From Zeugodacus cucurbitae (taxonomy: Eukaryota; Arthropoda; Insecta; Diptera; Tephritidae), in the NCBI RefSeq assembly GCF_028554725.1, contig NC_071668.1, positions 29,180,501-29,244,500 of the forward strand: a stretch of DNA of 64,000 nt. The letters run 5' to 3'. This document shows positions 1 through 13,907 of this stretch, one piece after another; positions within the stretch are counted from its first letter, which is position 1; every line of letters starts with the position of its first letter. The translations under genes were made by a program, and so were the position numbers. The notes beneath the pieces were generated by a model, which was given only the letters and a program-made list of their open reading frames with translations, was not told the DNA's origin and searched no databases.

Positions 1-960
1 GTGATTGCCTGAATTACGTGGATTCCCAGCAAAATTCATGAATGGCATTTTATTGTTCCGCTCGAAAATGTTTGCATCGCAAGTACAAGCACACTCACAC
101 ACACACATGCAGGCGTATGCGCGTATCCTTGTGTGCATATCCTGCACTATACTTATTCCGCCTCTGTTGGTGCGCCTTTCCTGTTTGCTTTGCTTTGGCT
201 TTTTCGTAGCATCTGTGCTTTGTTTGTGTTATTATGTTTCCTTCGGACTCATTGTTTTGCATATTTGTATTTTTGTTGTTGTAGGCGCCTTATTTCGGTG
301 TTGCTGTTGCTGTTATTGCAGTGATTTTGTTTATTTTTCGGATGACAGGATAACAATCGCAAAATGCCAACAACAGGAATTGCAAATATGATTTGTGTAT
401 GTGAGGTAATAATTTATGAATGCATTATGGCGATATGATATACTACATGAGCCTGGGCTCGTTGCTCATTGTTTGTTTGCTCATTTGCAGGGCGTTGCAA
501 GTGCCGGCGGCAATACAGAATGGACATTGAGTACAACGTAGCGTATGCATTGTCGCTCCCTCTCACCATAACTCAGCATATGTGCAATACAGCGCTGGTT
601 TAGAATGGAGGAGACATGAGCTCACGTCATAATTAAGCTATTTTAAGTTTAATGGGATTCTATTACCCGTTATTTCTGAATGAAAACTTAAAGGCAATAT
701 TTCAATTCCTCTGCTTTAATTTGCATTTCCTGCTGCAAATATAAGCAAATTTATGTTTTTACATATGTAAGTACATAGTTCTCTAGCTTCTCGTACGTTT
801 TAGACGGTTCTCTTAGCGTTTGCTTTGGTTATGACTCGATTTTTAATCCCATAATTTCGAAGATATCGAAACAAAGTTTTGCACAAATGTTCATTAAAAT
901 CTTCGAAATCGAACCATTCCTGTCCCATAACACGGATACTTCCGGCCTATGTGTATGTGT
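1..960. other. No gene seen; CA- and TTG/CTG-rich leader-like DNA
   Basis: Open frames here of up to 128 codons read as low-complexity Cys/Leu/Tyr-rich translations of (CA)n and TTGCTG runs. No domain is recognisable, so I call no gene. Confidence 0.4.
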
Positions 961-961
961 G

Positions 962-1785
962 CGTAGGCACCGCTAACGCGATCATAGCCGAATTAATAAA
1001 AGCGCGTCATTGGTATCTTTTTCTCGCAATTTGCCGCCAACTGAAAATACCAAAAGAAACCAGATCGCTTTCCTCCTGATCTTTCCAACGGAGTAGAAGA
1101 CTTCCTCTTCCTCTGCTTCCATCAGCGGGTACTGCATCGAACACTTTCAAAGCTGGAATATTTTCGTCCATTCGGATAACATGACCTAGCCAGCGTAGCC
1201 TCTGTCTTTTATTCATAACTCATACATCTCAATGATCCATCGTCTGCAGTATTCACCATTTCCAACGTTCAAAGAACCATAAATCTTCCGCAAAACCTTT
1301 CTCCCGAAAACTCCTGGTGTCGTCTCATCGGATGTATGTTGACAACTCCGTAATGCAAGATGGGAATAATGAGCCACTTGTGGAGTTTTGTTTTGGTTCA
1401 TCGAGAGAGGTCTTTACTTTTCAATTGCCTATTCAGTCCGATGTAGCACCTTTTGGCAAGATTGATTCTGCGTTGGATTTCAAAGCTGATGTTATTGGTG
1501 TTGATGCTGGTTCCGAGACAGACGAACTTACTACAACTTCAAACTTATGACTGTCACCAGAGACGTCTTGTCCTCATTCGTTTCCATATAAAGTCCGTGA
1601 AAAAGAAGAACTAACGGCGCGGTTGTTAAGGCCAATGATATCAATATCATCGGGGTAAGCCAGCAGCTGTACACTCTTAAAGAAGATTATACCTTCTCTA
1701 TTAAGATCTGCAGCTTATATTATTTTCTACAGCATCAGTTTAAAGAAATCACAGAAATCACCCCTCGGTCTGAAACTCCTGCAGT
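962..1785 (-). pseudogene. RTE-type non-LTR retrotransposon, 3' fragment
   Basis: Read on the minus strand this is the C-terminal tail of an RTE-like endonuclease/reverse-transcriptase polyprotein. It contains the family's RQRLRWLGHVIRMDEN segment, which is also found at 19.2, 45.6 and 48.4 kb. Several stops and frame changes separate this from an upstream DEDKT/VNS-type segment near 1.5 kb and the 'QGDSLSCDFF' region near 1.75 kb. The 5' half (endonuclease and RT palm) is missing. It is a dead, 5'-truncated copy, more decayed than the copies at 18 and 45 kb. Confidence 0.8.
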
Positions 1786-3929
1786 TGTTCTTCTAGCGGG
1801 TAATTGCTCCTTTCTCCTACTTTAGAATGATCCAGTCTTTAAACATTCTGTAAGTCGCCGCATCTTTTCATAAAGTTTGGTGTCTGTGAAATTTTAGCAC
1901 CGTCTAATTCTAAAAGCTATAGAAAGATTTTCGATGCAATCTGAGCCCATAATTGTATTGCACATATTAATTTAACGTCAACCACAACCAACCGTCCATC
2001 AATGAAGTAAATGTAAAATAATTACATTTATTATAGAATATAACTTAGAACAAGCTCGAGTTCATCCACCAGTTACGCCGCCCATCATTTCACTCACTTA
2101 GCACAAACTTTCCACAAACATGTAAATAGTCTCCTCTTTCCGCTCCAAATGTAAACGAACAATTTCCACAAAATCTATCGAAGTTGAGTCCTTGAAATTA
2201 CTTCAACCACAACAACAACAATTACTTCGGTTCTATAAGCTCTGTGCAAAGCTTTCATAAAATTTGCCTCGAACATCCGTTTACAAGCAACGGAAATTGT
2301 AGAGTTTTCATGTAATATTGCAGGCGTGCACATCGAAGCTGATAAATTAGCTTAAGCACTCACTCAAGCGCACGCACATCCACACACTCACGATCGAGTA
2401 AGCATCAACAAACGCATATATTGAGTAACCCCACAGCAACGTGGCAACGAAGCTGATGCAAAGCGCCATCCAACAGCCACCTACTTGCGCCGGATGCAAT
2501 TCCGAAATCCGAAATCTAGTAAACCGCAAATGTTGCGAACACGACTCTTGCGCGCACATAAACAGCGCGTGTGGCTGACTATTTGGCGCTGTTGCATGCC
2601 GGCGCTAATTCCATTTTTCCAGCCAACAACGTCGACATCATTGCCGCGACACAGAAAAATTCAGCACAGCCGCTTGGGCTCGTTAAAGCAACATTAAAGG
2701 GAAATTGCAAGTGCATGGTGAATGGGCAGAGTGTCGAGAAAAGCAGCAAATAGAAGAGCGCCGCTACACAACATCATCACAGGGTTGCATCGCATGGGGC
2801 GCCGTTGCACATGTAATTAAATTCATTTGACGATTCACACCAGAGAACCCACAGATTAATGCACATTTGCAAACAGCGAACAGAGTCGAGCAGTAATGGG
2901 GTTAGAGGGAATGCTCGTTAATCCAGTTGGAATGTGGCAGTTTCGGCAAAGAGAAACTAGTCCAACTTTATACATTTCCTGGTGGGCGTAGTAAATTAGG
3001 AAAAAGTGGTCATATCAAAAGATTTTCAGTACTTTGAAATCGTCTAAGAAGTATCAACTATTTCGTTCAATTTTTGCATGACAGCTTTGTATAACATGTG
3101 GTACCCTGAATAACATGTTTCTAATGACTCTAAATGTGAGCTCGAATCTGCCAAGTAATCAGCGACTCCGAGAACTCCTGAGTAACGAATTTTAAGCGAT
3201 ACCGTTGAAATTTTCAAAAAAGCGTCCGCCATATTGGATCCGTCATTTTGAATTTTGAAAAACTGACACCAGATTCGGAAGAGCCTCTGCTTAAGTGCCT
3301 TTCCCGCTTAAATGCCTTAATATTTAAGCCACAAATACAAAATTGATTGCAATTTTTCACTTTTAAGTGTCTCTTAATATTTTTGACATTGAATGCATGG
3401 AGTATTGTCAAAAGGAAAACATATACATACATACTCGTACATAGTTTTGTAATGTTTTTTTTTTCATTTTTTTGTTATTAATAAGTATTTTTGTTATTAA
3501 AAAGAAATCAATGTGATTTTCATTCTAAAAGAAAGGCTTGGTAAGTATCTCGATGTACTTAAGCGGGATTCATTTAAGTGCCTTTCTCGCTTAAATTTCC
3601 AAAAAGTCTTGCATGTTAAGAAGGGCGCACAAGCTGCCCATCATTTAGGTTTTTTGGGGTTAGGTCAAAACCTTGATCTGCTGGGGTTAAATGAACCTCG
3701 GATTCGGATTTAGCGACAACAAACACCTAGATTGCACATAGTAAGACCCCTACGTCAGAACCAATTTTTTTTGTGTGTGGGTGTGTTATTAATCTTATGT
3801 ATTATCTAAGATGCCATGCACCTCAACTGACTCGAAAATCGACTTTTTTCGGGATAAAAACTAATATTATAGAATCAAGAATATTTAATAATCGAAATTA
3901 ATTAATTAATCGGAATTTTAAATGCTCTT
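1786..3929. other. Unassigned intergenic or intronic DNA
   Basis: No coding region is recognisable. Overlapping open frames on both strands at 2.35-2.75 kb have no known domain. The motif TTAAGTGCCTTTCCCGCTTAA occurs at 3290-3312 and, with one change, at 3573-3595. It recurs at 63180-63201, so part of 3.2-3.7 kb is probably repetitive. Confidence 0.4.
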
Positions 3930-4436
3930 ATTATACTCTCGCAACAAAAGTTGCTAAGAGAGTATTATAGTTTTGTTCACACAACGGTTATTTGTAACAC
4001 CTAAAACTAAACCAGTAAGATATAACTTCAGTAAAAATTGAGATATCTTTATGAAACTTGGTACACATATTCCTTGGCATCATGAGACGGTTGGTATTGA
4101 TAATCGAAATCGGACAACTGTCATGCCCACAAAATTTGGTATTTGGTATTTGGTACAAAGGATCGCACTATGAAGGGGCATATTTGGATCTAATTTTTTT
4201 GGGGAAGTCGGCGTGACCCCGCCCCTACTTAGTTTTTTGTACATATCTCGTAAACTACTAGAGCTATATCAACCAAACTCTCTAGAGTATTTTCTTTTAG
4301 GCACTCCCTTATACAATCCAAAAATGGAGAATCGGATTATAGCCACGCCTACCCCCCATACAAAGGTTATGTTGAAAACTACTAAAAATGCCTTAATTCA
4401 GTAAAGAACAATACCAAAAACCTTAAATTTCATTAT
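3930..4436 (-). repeat. ~1.1-kb interspersed repeat, partial inverted copy
   Basis: The left end TTATACTCTCGCAACAAAAGTTGC is the reverse complement of the repeat's 3' terminus. The homology runs through the family's conserved 'cgtaaactactagagctatatc' region and fades before the next, oppositely oriented copy. Confidence 0.75.
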
Positions 4437-5191
4437 AACAAGTAAGGAAAGGCTAAGTTCGGGTGCAACCGAACATTTTATACTCTCGCAATTTATTTAG
4501 AGATTTACCTATAATTTCGGTGAAAAATTACCCTTAGACACTGAGTTCTTCATGTTTGATATCAGGGGCCTTGAAAAGTCATAGTTCGATTTTGACAATT
4601 TTTCCACAAGTGATGTCACAGTATAGTATTTACACAATACAGTATTTGTGTAAAGTTTTATTTCGCTATCGTTATCGGTTCCTTATGTATACATTATAAA
4701 GTGAACGAAACAGAAGGATTCAAAATTGAGTTATAGGGGAAGTAGGCGTGGTTGTAAACCGATTTCGCCCATATTCCACCAGTGTCATCAGGGTGTCAAG
4801 AAAATATTATATACCGAATTTCATTGAAATCTGTCGAGTAGTTCTTGAGATATGGTTTTTGACCAATAAGTGGGCGACGACACGCCCATTTTCCATTTTG
4901 TAAAAAAATCTCAGTGCAGCTTCCTTCTGCCATTTCTTATGTAAAATTTGGTGTTTCCGACGTTCACGTGTTCCAAGTTTCATTAAGATATCTCAATTTT
5001 TACTCAAGTTACAGCTTGCACGGACGGACAGACGGACATACATCCGGATTTGAACTTTACTCGTCATCCTGATCACTTTGGTATATATAACCCTATATCT
5101 AACTCGTTTAGTTTTAGGACTTACAAACAACCGTTATGTGGACAAAACTAGTTATAATACTCTCTTAGCAACTTTTGTTGCGTGAGTATAA
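4437..5191 (+). repeat. ~1.1-kb interspersed repeat, internally shortened copy
   Basis: It opens AACAAGTAAGGAAAGG, followed by the hairpin GTTCGGGTGCAACCGAAC. It ends TTGTTGCGTGAGTATAA. The GACGGACAGACGGACATAC tract and the 'CCTATATCTAACTCGTTTAG' block are present near the 3' end. About a third of the consensus interior is missing. Confidence 0.85.
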
Positions 5192-5453
5192 AAATGGTAA
5201 AGAGGGGCTGCATTCAAATTGGTATATAACATTTTAAATATACGTGCCTCCACCCACTAATGGGTCAAAAACAAAAAAATATCCCAGAAACTACTCGACC
5301 TATTTCAGTGAAATTCGGTTTGTAATATTTTCCTTGATATGTTGTGAAAATAGGCCAAATCGCTTCACAAACACACCTACTTCCTATATAAATAAGTAAA
5401 TTGCGAGAGTATAAAATGTTCGGTTACAACCGAACTAGCCCTCCCTTACTTGT
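5192..5453 (-). repeat. ~1.1-kb interspersed repeat, 5'-end fragment, inverted
   Basis: This is the reverse complement of the first ~260 bases of the repeat. It ends at CCCTTACTTGTT, which mirrors the AACAAGTAAGG start. With the two previous copies it forms an inverted-direct-inverted cluster. Confidence 0.8.
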
Positions 5454-5770
5454 TTTTTGTACAATTCGTACAGTAAGAAAAGAAGTATTCATCTTTAAGC
5501 CAATAATATGAAATAGAAGGCAATTTGAAAGCATCATACATTAAAGAAAAAACTACTTTACTTTCAATTAACAGTAAAATTGGCTCCTTCAATACCAGGC
5601 ATATCAGGAAAAAGTACACGTAATTAGGAAATGTAAGCGAAAGTGAGTTAGCAATAGAAAATCAAATTGTATTGGGTTGGCTGTTCATTATTTGTGTTTG
5701 TGTGTACATTTTTAATATTTTTACTCAGACAACTACAGCAAATCTATACATACATACATATTTACCTACA

Positions 5771-5808
5771 TATAAGTATAAATGGGCGAGGTGGGCTCTC
5801 ATTCAGTT
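5771..5808 (+). promoter_or_regulatory. Candidate core promoter (TATA plus initiator)
   Basis: TATAAGTATAAATG starts at 5771 and an initiator-like TCAGTT lies at 5803-5808. The spacing from TATAAATG to the initiator A is about 28 bases, typical of fly Pol II promoters. A 97-codon open frame (5862-6155) downstream is unrecognised, and its tail runs into a common TATACCCTGCACC...AGGGTATA repeat motif. The site could be a 5' untranslated exon of an unseen gene, or chance. Confidence 0.3.
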
Positions 5809-6159
5809 TCTGTTTTTGATTATTCCGGCGCTTTGACGCATGAAATCATTGAATTGTACCATTGGGAAATTGTTACCAATTAGAGCGGGTGAAGTGCGTG
5901 GAAAAATTAAAAATTTATTTAAGAGCAGTTGAAGACAACAAACCGTGCGAAATTAAATTGCAACAGCATCGGAAAAGCAAGAGCATAAAAATAAGCTATG
6001 AAGTGGTAAACAAATTATCTGAGTGCCAGCAAATAAAAGTACACGTTTTAAAGTGTTCTCTAACTAAATTGTTGTTAGTAGTTTATACCCTGCACCGTAA
6101 TTGGCAGAAGGGTATACTCATTCAATTTTTTTGTTTTTCGTTAGATATTAATTAATATA

Positions 6160-9100
6160 ATACTGTGTATGTCTCTTTAACAATATACTAGAATACTATC
6201 TGAAATCAGTACAGGAGTCTAGTGAAGTGCATGGGCCTTAATAAGTGCTTTAAAGAAGCTCCATAAATTCTGTGAAAAAGTCAGCACGAAATTCAAAGAT
6301 AAGGTTAATCACAAATGTTGTTCAAAAAGTTGCGGAGGAGGGATAATTTATTTATATTCGTATTCACATAAAACGGGAAATTAAATATAATGACATTTAT
6401 TTAGACAGTTAACACATTTGTAATATTCGATGTACATAATAATATATTATTTACTCGTATACATTACATGTGACAAAATTCATTTCGATAGCCTAATTAA
6501 TGCTTCAGTAATCTATTTTCACAAATAATATTAATAGATTTCAAACAAGCGCATTGTATGTACAATTTTGCTGCAATCGAAAATGACACTCATTATGACT
6601 TAGCTTGTGATACTGCAACTCAAACCTCAAGAGGTATTTTCTAATTTGTCTGTTGACAAAAGACATTACTAACCCAAACATGGACAATTGACTTTGCATT
6701 GTTTGCTTCCAATTAATTCATAATTTATTTCACAGCCCTTGGATATGGAAGCAAAATATGAAGGGAGCTCGAAAAGACAGAAAACTTTATAAAGGGAGTA
6801 CTTTCTTATTCAAAATAAAAAATACTATAAACTATAAACAAAACTCAGAAATCTGTTAGAAATGTAGGCAAATTTGTATAAATTTCATAAATTCTTCTGC
6901 CTTAATAGGTTTCAAGTAATAATTAAACTTTTTGGTCCCTGCAAGCTAATGCCCCATTATTTCTATTGAAGTAGCTTACATTTAGTAAATAATATTTTTT
7001 ATTATAAAATTATATATACATATACTATATGTATTAAAACATTGGAATTGGAGTTATGTACGATTAGACCGTCATATTCTTAAATGTATAAGTACGTGTG
7101 TACATACGTACATTTAATATTGGAAACGTTGAACAATGTAAAATATTTTAGATAATCTCACATGCAAAAGCAGAAATTTTTTTTGTATTTTTTACTTGGC
7201 GTGTCCACAGACGCTTTGGCAAGTGCAACAATAGAACGAAAGCAGACATGCATACAAACATCACATATACATACATATGCACATATATTTTTAATACGCA
7301 AACCGAGTTAATGTGAAATTTTCCACGTCAGCAAAAACAAAAGCGGTAAATGGACTATAACCATTGTAGGCATTAGCATAGTAAGCGATTATATCAACGA
7401 GGCAACAGTGGTCAGTCACGCGGACTGAACAAACAGACAGCGCAGGCTTATTTCCAAACGTGTCCTGGCATTCAAAGCATGATTTGCTACATTGATTCCC
7501 TACACCAGATAGAGGCTCAGTATTACCAGCTGTTATTCTCTGAGTTGTGTGTGTATGAGCACATGAGCTGACAAACCCCTCGCGGGAAAACGGGTATCGA
7601 ATTTATTACACTGTACAACACTTGGCAGGATTTTGAACCAAACTTACTTACTCCGGGAGATTGATTCATACTAAGTTAAAAACGTGTATTCACTAATTTT
7701 CGAAGTTAGCCTTCAAAATCGAAATATTTATAATTACAGGCTATATTTAGTAACTAAAATAAAAATATGGATATGAACTACCTTTCCCTACTATATCAAT
7801 GATGTATAAAATTTTTCGATCATTGTCATATAAACTGATGCTTTAAGGAGTCAAAGTGGGATATGCGAATAAAATAAAAGCCTTATATTTCGAAATTTAC
7901 TAGACCAATTTTCTTGGTACGGTTGTGAATGTGGTTAAGCGACCTAAATACTGGTGTGCTTATTTATATAATTGAAGTATAAATCTTTAATTAAAAAATA
8001 TATATATTTGAATTAGAAGATACATATATGCATAGAAACAGAAAAGTAACATACCGATTGTTCAAAAATTGTGACAGTATTTTTTGAAATATAAAATTTT
8101 GAATTGTTTTGTTTGTTTTAAAGGTCCAACTTTGACCATGTTTGGGAGGAACTTCTGTCGAGTCACTATTGATACGTGTGGATGGGTGTTGTCCAGATGG
8201 CAAACAATTCCTATCCTTTTTGCAAAATTTAATTTAATTATAGATGAATATATGAATTATTCGGATCAAAGCCCTGGTGATTTTGAATTGAATGACCGCT
8301 GGTAAGAAATCCTCGAGTTTGAGGTATATATATTTGAAGCAAAATACCTATTGTAAAACTCAAATTTTACCATACTTTGCGAAAATCACAATTATTGACG
8401 TATGGATTTCTTTAACACGATATGAGCATTACAGCCTGTTGGAGGTTCCGAACAAACTGTGTTGGATTTAAATTTTCACGATACTTTTCTTACTTTTCTG
8501 GGTGTATATATACAGCATTTACTATGCATGAAATCAAACATTTACATTTCCTTTTCATTATAAAGTATATGGCATTGTTTGTGCGTCTGTATGCCTACCG
8601 AAAGGGAACAATGCATTCAATCATGATAAAATCACTTTTACACAGGAATAGATATGAAGTGTATAGGAGAGCTTTTAAATATTTATACTGTTCATATTTA
8701 TTCAATTCATTCAATTCAATTCGCTCGAATAACGGTATCTCGTGTTGATTTGTTTGCTAATGCAATTTAGTTTTATTTACTTTCTATTAAGTGTGCGTGA
8801 GCGTGCGTGCGTGCGTGAATAACCGCCTATATTTATACACTAGAATCTGTCTGTTGCCTGTCTACGATTGCGTGAGCAAATGTGCTGCGAAAGAAGTGTG
8901 CGCTGGGTATTTTACAGCGACCGTCCAGGTATCACTTACGTCCCTTGGTATATTGATGTTTGATGGACACCCAAGGCACTTGTTACATATTCTCCTCAAA
9001 ACTATTCCAAGGGTCATACAAATTGTTGCTCATTTCCGTTTGTTGACATGTTTGCTTTGACAAGTTAAACGCACGAGTGTTATTTTATACATATTTAATA

Positions 9101-12100
9101 TTGGGTATTAAGGCGCTACAGGTCAATGGTAAATGGTCAACCGAGTAGCGGTAACGAAGTATGTTGAAAAAATTAGAAGCAAGATGAAAATAAAACGAAA
9201 AATTCGCTCTCATATTTATATTCCCCGGAGTTTTTTTGTATTATTAACTATAAGATATCTTGGGACAATAAATTAGGAGCATTATCATTTTAAAAGCTAT
9301 AGGATATCATGAAACAATAAATTCTGTGCTTGAAAAAAGCAAATAAACTACCCTTAAACCTCAAGGATTATTATCAGCTGAACTGAATATTTGACTAAAA
9401 GAATCTTATCAATTTACACAAAAGGAGCCCAAGATTACTTTATGAGATATTCTATACGTATCTTTGTGTTTTCTCACTTCCATTGAAGATACTAAAATTG
9501 AAACTAGCTATTAAGGTGACTTGCAGGCAAATTCCCGAAATTCCTTTCCGTACAAACCACACTGTTTTCATTTGATAAACTCAATCATAATTCAAATGCT
9601 TTTATAGTTCAGGAATTACCAAACTCGACCCAAGTTACTCCCCAAAAATTAGCCAATACATACATACTTCGGTACATAACGTTTTATTAAGGGTATAAAA
9701 ACAAATTTTACAGTTACTTTCGCTTTCGTTATGAAAGTGCAAAATTCCCCGTGTGAAATGTCGTTGAACATTTTCAGAACTTTATCAAGCACTAAACAGA
9801 CGCACCGAAAACTCACTTGCCGTAGTATTACAAACATATATACCTAATACATACATATCACTCGTATTATGGGGTAGTATATCAAAATCACCACTCGTCC
9901 TTGACATATTCGTCCTTGTGTTTACATTAGTCAAAGGTCTACTAAAGTACAGCTTTCGTTTCGGTCGACGATAGGCCAAAAATGAAAATTATCGTTTATG
10001 TGAGTGCACTCGTATATGGGAATATTATTAAAGCCTTCCGCAAAAAGTGAATATTATAAGAAATGTGGGTGCATACGTTAAAATATCTTTTAAATTTCTT
10101 TCCAGATATAAAGAGAACGGCACACAGATATGAAGATAATGTTTGCTGCAATGAAATTTCCGAAACTGTTTTGAAGGGCCAATCGTATTACAAAACTGGT
10201 AGCGCAAAGTTGGACGATCGTAATCTCCTTTGTAAACGCATATGATTATCAGGAAAAGATGTCCTCCAACTTTCATTAAGATATTCCTTATGTCAATCGA
10301 CTTATTCGGTAAAAAGTCAGCCTTATTAACTGATATCTTCAGATTTCAATGGTTATCTTAAAATCACTATTTGTGAAAACATATTTCTATATCTTCATTT
10401 GTGATTGATTTAAAGAATACTCCATTTCGAGGTTGTCTACTTTTATAAAGAAAAAACACAGAAAATGGGGAATGTTTATTATCGATTGAAAGAAAAAAAT
10501 TTTTGGCATTTATTTTTTAAAGAACGTGTATTTTTGTAATACAAACAATTGCCACAAATGCCAAACAATTCTGAACGAAACTAGTATGAAAACTTGACAC
10601 GACTCCCGACGCCTCTACTTGGATCACCCATTATAATGGATGGAATCGTATGATGGGTGGAATTGATTCAGCTAGTTCATTTCATATAGCGTTGATATTT
10701 TGGGAGATATAAACGTCAGACCTGTTAAAGGACGGAGCCATGCCCACATATCGAACATTTTAGAACCACAGGTGCTCCTCCCTACTGTATTAGTCTGCAA
10801 CATTATAGCACACTGACTTTATTTTCCAAATGTTGTGGCTTAAATTAATGAACTATAGTCTACCGATACCTTGATATTGTGTCGGTAATTTTTTTATTAA
10901 ATACATTATACATAGATCCTTATTCGTTCAAAAATACTCTGATATAAATGCAGAATACTGCAAAATGATTATTAGAGAAACTACAGTTTCAAAACAATTA
11001 GAGCTAACTGCCTTAAGCTTCGAACTTTAAATGTCTTTGTAACACAGACCCCATTAAAGAGCTGTAAGCTCAGGGCAGAGGTATATATCCTGTCTACTAA
11101 ATTCTCGCAGTGACGTCTGTGATTTTTTAAGAGATTTTACGTCGATTGTTATTTATCCACACCATTGAGAAGGGAGAGGTTGAGCTACTGTGGAGTCTTA
11201 CCGCCTCTAAACGCACTATGGTAATTACAAGATTGGCAACATTTGAAACTCATGCATATAATCTGTAGAGTTCTTCCTCAATCTGCTTCCCTACCACATA
11301 TGCACTTGTCCTTGATGCTTTCTTTTGAAATTACCTCGGCAAGCCAATTCATTTTAATTAAATTTGACATGTAACATTTGTTGCATGTCAAAGAAATTGA
11401 ATTTCACATTGCACATGTTTCATTTACAAGAAGAACTTCAATGAGAATATGAGTAAATAGTTGCATAATAGAGTTGTATTAATTCAATAAAATGGAGCAG
11501 ACAAAATTAGAGACAGAACTTGAAGAAATATAACCAATTGCTAACTATGCAAAAGTAATTAAATTTCTCAAGCATTCTTCGCAATTATTTTCCGACACAG
11601 TTAACGGTTGAGAAGCTTCTCGCTTCCTTGGTCATTATATTTATGCATTATGTATACATGTATTCCCGTATGTATGTTAGTAGTGATGTGGGTGAACAGT
11701 TATTTACACGTGCCAATTGTTGCATGCTGGAATTGCTTTGAAAAGTTATTCACACATCCTTCAAAGGCACAGCTCTTTACAAAAAAATGTTTATTCGTTG
11801 GTAAACCTTTCATAAATCCTTAGAAAAGTCAGCCAGTTGTTGACCCTTTCGTCACTTATACTAAGAAACGTATACACTTATACTTACTCTATATGTATAT
11901 AGGGCTGTACTATAGGAGCTCTACATCTCAGCGACATAAGCAGCGTACAGTGGACGAATTTCAAGCGAATAGCGCAAATTAACATATGGGTGTGGTTATC
12001 CTATCTCACCACTATAATGTTCTTCAAAATTATTTAGAAATATTTTACGCTTACGGTGTTTTGTTTATTTGTATGTTTTCTAAATGCAATCAACTTTCCG

Positions 12101-13080
12101 AGGAGGCCATATAGCTTTCCTGATAATAATAAATTGTAAATTATATAGTAGCCACCGTGTGCTCTCCACTTTTCAAACTCTTTCACCTTAGCAGTTGTAA
12201 TTAATTACTTCCAGCAGCGGGCTAACCTCTTCTGCAGTTCAACTACATGGCATAGTTCTATGACCTAAGTACACTTTTGTTTTTGCAATGTTTTACATTT
12301 CTTTCCCCCGTATTTTATCATTAATAACACATACATATAGATATGTATGTATGTATGTTTAAGCAGACGCCCAGCTCAATCCACATCCTCAATTTGTAAC
12401 TTAAGTTGCTTTGCTTTACTTACTCTTAATTACGTCTAACCGTTAGTCGTGCAGTGGCGGCCCGCACACATAGTCGGTGTTTTGGTGAGTGTGAGTCTTG
12501 GCATGGAGCGCTCTTAAACTCCAGTTTGTGTGGGCTGTTCGTATGGTATCTTAATTAATTTTGATGTTGCTCTTTTACGAACTTAAATTTCCCCGTGGAC
12601 TGAGTTAAGGGTTATTTTAGTGAATACTGACTGTTGCTTAGTCACAATTCAATTACCAATGATTTTTCGAAAAATTCAATTTCATGGTTATAGCAAGAGA
12701 AAACTCTGTAATTATTATTTGTAAAATAAAATTGAAAATAAAATATGTCTATATGTAGTACTAAATTTATATTAGAATTCATGCATATGGATATAGGAAG
12801 CGATTTTTCATTAGTTTTATAAAAATTGATAAAAAGGAGTCAAATCGCGAATTACATGGGAATTACACTTTTGGGCTGGGTTTGGAGAAAACAGGCATAT
12901 CATTGAATTAGTAACGTTTTAAAGTCTCAGTCGAAACAGTCATTAGTCAACAAAATTTTACCTTTTTTTGTCACATGAAAACATGTATATATATCATATG
13001 AGAATGAAAAAAAATTGACTCGTCATGTTTTCTTGCGATATCAAAACATATATTTTCTTTGAGATTTAGAGAAAATATTA
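6160..13080. other. Long stretch without recognisable genes
   Basis: The DNA is AT-rich with dispersed CATACATATG microsatellites. Open frames up to ~108 codons (for example 8422-8748) have no recognisable domain, no splice support and Phe/Tyr/Ile-rich composition typical of random AT-rich frames. It may be an intron or intergenic DNA. Confidence 0.45.
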
Positions 13081-13081
13081 C

Positions 13082-13300
13082 TCAATATAGAAAAAATACT
13101 CTTGATTTTCGTGAATATTTGGCTTCTGGGAGGTCTTTTTTAAGTCTCCAAAAATAATATGCTAGCATTTCTCGGCCCCATTTTCCTTGATATCGCTTCT
13201 CCATTAATGAAATATCCACATGAAATCCGTCGCCTTGTTCGTCACTCACAAGATACAAATTTGCCGGAAAGAAATTCACATGAGAGCCCAGCATTTTTAT
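13082..13300 (-). pseudogene. Fragment of a dispersed arthropod protein family of unknown function
   Basis: The frame begins with a HVNFFPANL...SDEQGDGFHVDI segment, followed by MEKRYQGKWG and a Trp/Arg-rich end. From memory this resembles a multicopy arthropod protein family of unknown function, usually seen with 'FFPxNLGxxSDEQGERFHQDI', probably carried by a mobile element. Only about 70 codons remain, with no upstream continuation, so it looks like a dead fragment. The assignment needs a database search. Confidence 0.45.
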
Positions 13301-13419
13301 TTTTCAGAGTATATTACACCTCAAAGCTGTAAATGACGTTAAAAGTTCCTTCACTAATTTTTTGTACTTTTTCGATTTATTGGTTCCCAAAAATTTTTGT
13401 TGTTTTCTGTTCGTGAATT

Positions 13420-13907
13420 ATTGCACTTTTAGTAATTTTCAACATAACCTATGTATGGGAGGTGAGCGTGATTATTATCCGATTTTATCTATTTGCATGG
13501 TGATTGGATACGTAACGGAAGTATATGCGGAAAGTTTGGTTTATATAGCTTTATTGGTTTGCGAGTTATATACGAAAAAACTTTTTGGGGCGGGGCCCCG
13601 CCAACCATATATGACCCTCCATAGTGAGATCCTTTATACAAAATTTTACTTTCATAGCTTTATTTATGGCTTAGTGATGACACTTTAAAAGTTTTCGCTA
13701 TTTTGCGGTTTTTTTTTTTCGTGGCAATGGTTCGAATCACGGTCCGAAGGAACACGTGTTACAAGTTTCGTCAAGATATCTTATCTCGTCTCGTCATTCT
13801 GATCATTATATATAACCCTATATCTAACTCGTTTAGTTTTATGACTTACAAACAACCGTTATATATAAACTATAATACTCTCTTAGCAACATTGTTGTGA
13901 GAGTATA
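13420..13907 (+). repeat. ~1.1-kb interspersed repeat, 3' half
   Basis: It aligns to the repeat's second half from 'cacttttagtaattttcaac' to the terminal TTGTTGTGAGAGTATAA. The GGACGGACAGAC tract is missing. Confidence 0.8.

Noticed and set aside
5..391. 128-codon frame at the window start
   Set aside because: Low-complexity translation of CA and TTGCTG tracts, no domain, no splice or promoter support.
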